Source of the DNA: Atopococcus tabaci DSM 17538
GTDB taxonomy: Bacteria; Bacillota; Bacilli; Lactobacillales; Carnobacteriaceae_A
DNA length: 64,000 nt
Reading direction: 5' to 3'
Assembly (NCBI RefSeq): GCF_000429585.1
Contig: NZ_AUCD01000001.1
Location: forward strand, 57,007-121,006
Below, piece by piece: positions 63,412 through 64,000 of this stretch (its first letter is position 1; every line of letters begins with the position of its first letter). Position numbers and translations under genes: made by a program. The notes beneath the pieces are model-generated. The model searched no databases. It was not told where the DNA came from and saw nothing but the letters and a program-made list of their open reading frames with translations.

Positions 63412-63590
63412 TACAAGTGGAAGCACTCCATTATCTGTAAGACAATGACAGACTACGCATTATTCATACGCAATCCAACGATGTATCATCTGCAAATGAT
63501 ACATGTTTCGGCAAATCTCCCTTTCCTTTGACAAAGTTTGCAGCTTGTTGACTGTCAAAGTACTGATGATTTTTGCACCTCATCCATTCA
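63412..63590 (-). promoter_or_regulatory. Lysine riboswitch (L box)
   Basis: Reading the minus strand, the leader has GAGGTGC, AGTA, GAAAGGGAGATTTGCCGAA, a variable hairpin, TTGCGT, AGTCTGTC and GAGTGCTTCC, which match the conserved L-box order (compare B. subtilis lysC). ACTTGT (63418-63413), at the 3' edge of the aptamer, is complementary to ACAAGT (63395-63390) in the terminator, giving an antiterminator that P1 formation should prevent. Lysine should therefore stop transcription of the operon. It fills most of the 416-bp stretch between lysC and the right-edge gene. Confidence 0.92.
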
Positions 63591-63616
63591 TGAAATTTTT
63601 AATTGTTCCAATACAC

Positions 63617-63645
63617 ACCTTATCAAACTTTAATTGCAAAGTAAA
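63617..63645 (-). promoter_or_regulatory. Promoter of the lysine operon
   Basis: On the minus strand, TTTACT (63645-63640), 17-bp spacer, TAAGGT (63622-63617), preceded by TGa. It lies about 30 nt before the aptamer. Confidence 0.5.
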
Positions 63646-63713
63646 CCAACAACCATTAATCGTATGTGTCAATACTTTGGCGGAAACTTTTCTCTAGAGA
63701 TGGTAACTCTTCA

Positions 63714-63729
63714 ATTTTAATATTAAAAT
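63714..63729. repeat. AT-rich 16-bp palindrome upstream of the lysine operon
   Basis: ATTTTAATATTAAAAT is perfectly self-complementary. A second palindrome, TCTCTAGAGA, lies nearby at 63691-63700. It sits between the right-edge gene's stop codon and the lysC promoter; operator or UP-like element is possible. Confidence 0.4.
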
Positions 63730-63749
63730 GGCTCATTCTGTGTGTTTCA

Positions 63750-64000
63750 TTACCCAAACATTTTCTTCAGTTGTCCCATTGGACTTGATGTGGAACTATA
63801 ATTAGCTATTTCACCTATTTTAACCCCTATAGAAGGACGATGAATCTTTTTCAAAACAGCTCTAACAGCCCCTTTAAATTCAGGGACAATGGTTTGTTCA
63901 AATGCAGGTAGTTCCGCTCTCAAAGCTTCTAAAAGCGTTCCGTTTTTACGAGCTGAAATAATGGAAGCTAAGTTTCCAGCCCCTTTGGCTGAAAATCCAC
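63750..64000 (-). CDS. Unrecognised protein, C-terminal part only
   Basis: On the minus strand an open frame enters from the right edge and ends with TAA at 63752-63750, giving 82 residues. The sequence is Ala/Lys-rich and helical in character (GNLASIISARKNG, TLLEALRAELPAFEQ, AVRAVLKKIH) and ends in SPMGQLKKMFG. The frame has no stop across its length and sensible residue usage, so it is probably real. I do not recognise the family; no membrane segment or catalytic motif is seen. No clear terminator follows, so its transcript might run toward the lysine leader. Confidence 0.6.
   Translation of the reverse strand, partial: GFSAKGAGNLASIISARKNGTLLEALRAELPAFEQTIVPEFKGAVRAVLKKIHRPSIGVKIGEIANYSSTSSPMGQLKKMFG

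Overview
This 64 kb window is chromosomal DNA from a low-to-moderate GC Gram-positive bacterium. I judge it most likely a member of the Lactobacillales, possibly Carnobacteriaceae-like. The reasons are the Bacillus-type core gene order combined with lactic-acid-bacterial markers: pyruvate formate-lyase with its activase, Mn-dependent pyrophosphatase, an SAG1386/EF1546-type LysM protein, an EbsA-like protein, and an L. casei-type thymidylate synthase with the long insertion. No sporulation genes are visible. The assignment is inference from gene content, not from a marker-gene comparison.

Layout. 0-5.9 kb: the 3' part of a ResE/SrrB-type sensor kinase, an FMN riboswitch controlling ribU, ypbB-recQ and a LysM membrane protein. 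5.9-12.6 kb: cmk, rpsA, der, hup, ypiA, ypiB and ypjD. 12.6-20.2 kb: cca, dinG, ypmB, asnS, dnaD and nth. 20.2-26.4 kb: ponA and recU on the minus strand, then ypsA, gpsB, rnpB (RNase P RNA) and ypsC. 26.4-32.2 kb: an RNase HI-family gene, an EbsA-like gene, csp, a YfmR/Uup-like ABC-F gene, thyA, dfrA and a hemolysin III gene. 32.2-38.3 kb: ypmR, ypmS, msrA, yozE, deoD, ctpA and two adjacent type I signal peptidases. 38.4-47.3 kb: rbgA, rnhB, dprA, topA, xerC, hslV, hslU and an aldose epimerase. 47.3-52.7 kb: plsY diverging from parE-parC. 52.7-58.2 kb: pflB, pflA, a LysR regulator and ppaC. 58.2-63.6 kb: the minus-strand lysine operon lysC-asd-dapA-dapB-lysA behind a lysine riboswitch. 63.7-64 kb: the 3' end of an unrecognised minus-strand gene.

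The genes fall into housekeeping groups: DNA repair, recombination and topology (recQ, dinG, nth, recU, dprA, topA, parEC, xerC, rnhB), translation and ribosome assembly (rpsA, der, rbgA, asnS, ypsC, rnpB, ABC-F), envelope (ponA, gpsB, plsY, signal peptidases, ctpA), nucleotide metabolism (cmk, thyA, dfrA, deoD, ypjD), fermentation (pfl) and lysine/diaminopimelate synthesis. Much of the order matches the ypb, ypi, ypm and yps neighbourhoods of Bacillus subtilis.

I did not find an obviously new multi-gene system. Points worth a second look are an endonuclease III that has lost two of the four iron-sulphur cluster cysteines, two riboswitches with readable terminator/antiterminator pairs, an unusually uniform use of extended -10 promoters, a 13-nt sequence mirrored at the divergent plsY/parE promoters, competing hairpins in the topA leader and hup 3' UTR, and the missing trmFO and codY in the topA-xerC-hslVU cluster. 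No tRNA, rRNA, CRISPR array or insertion sequence was seen.
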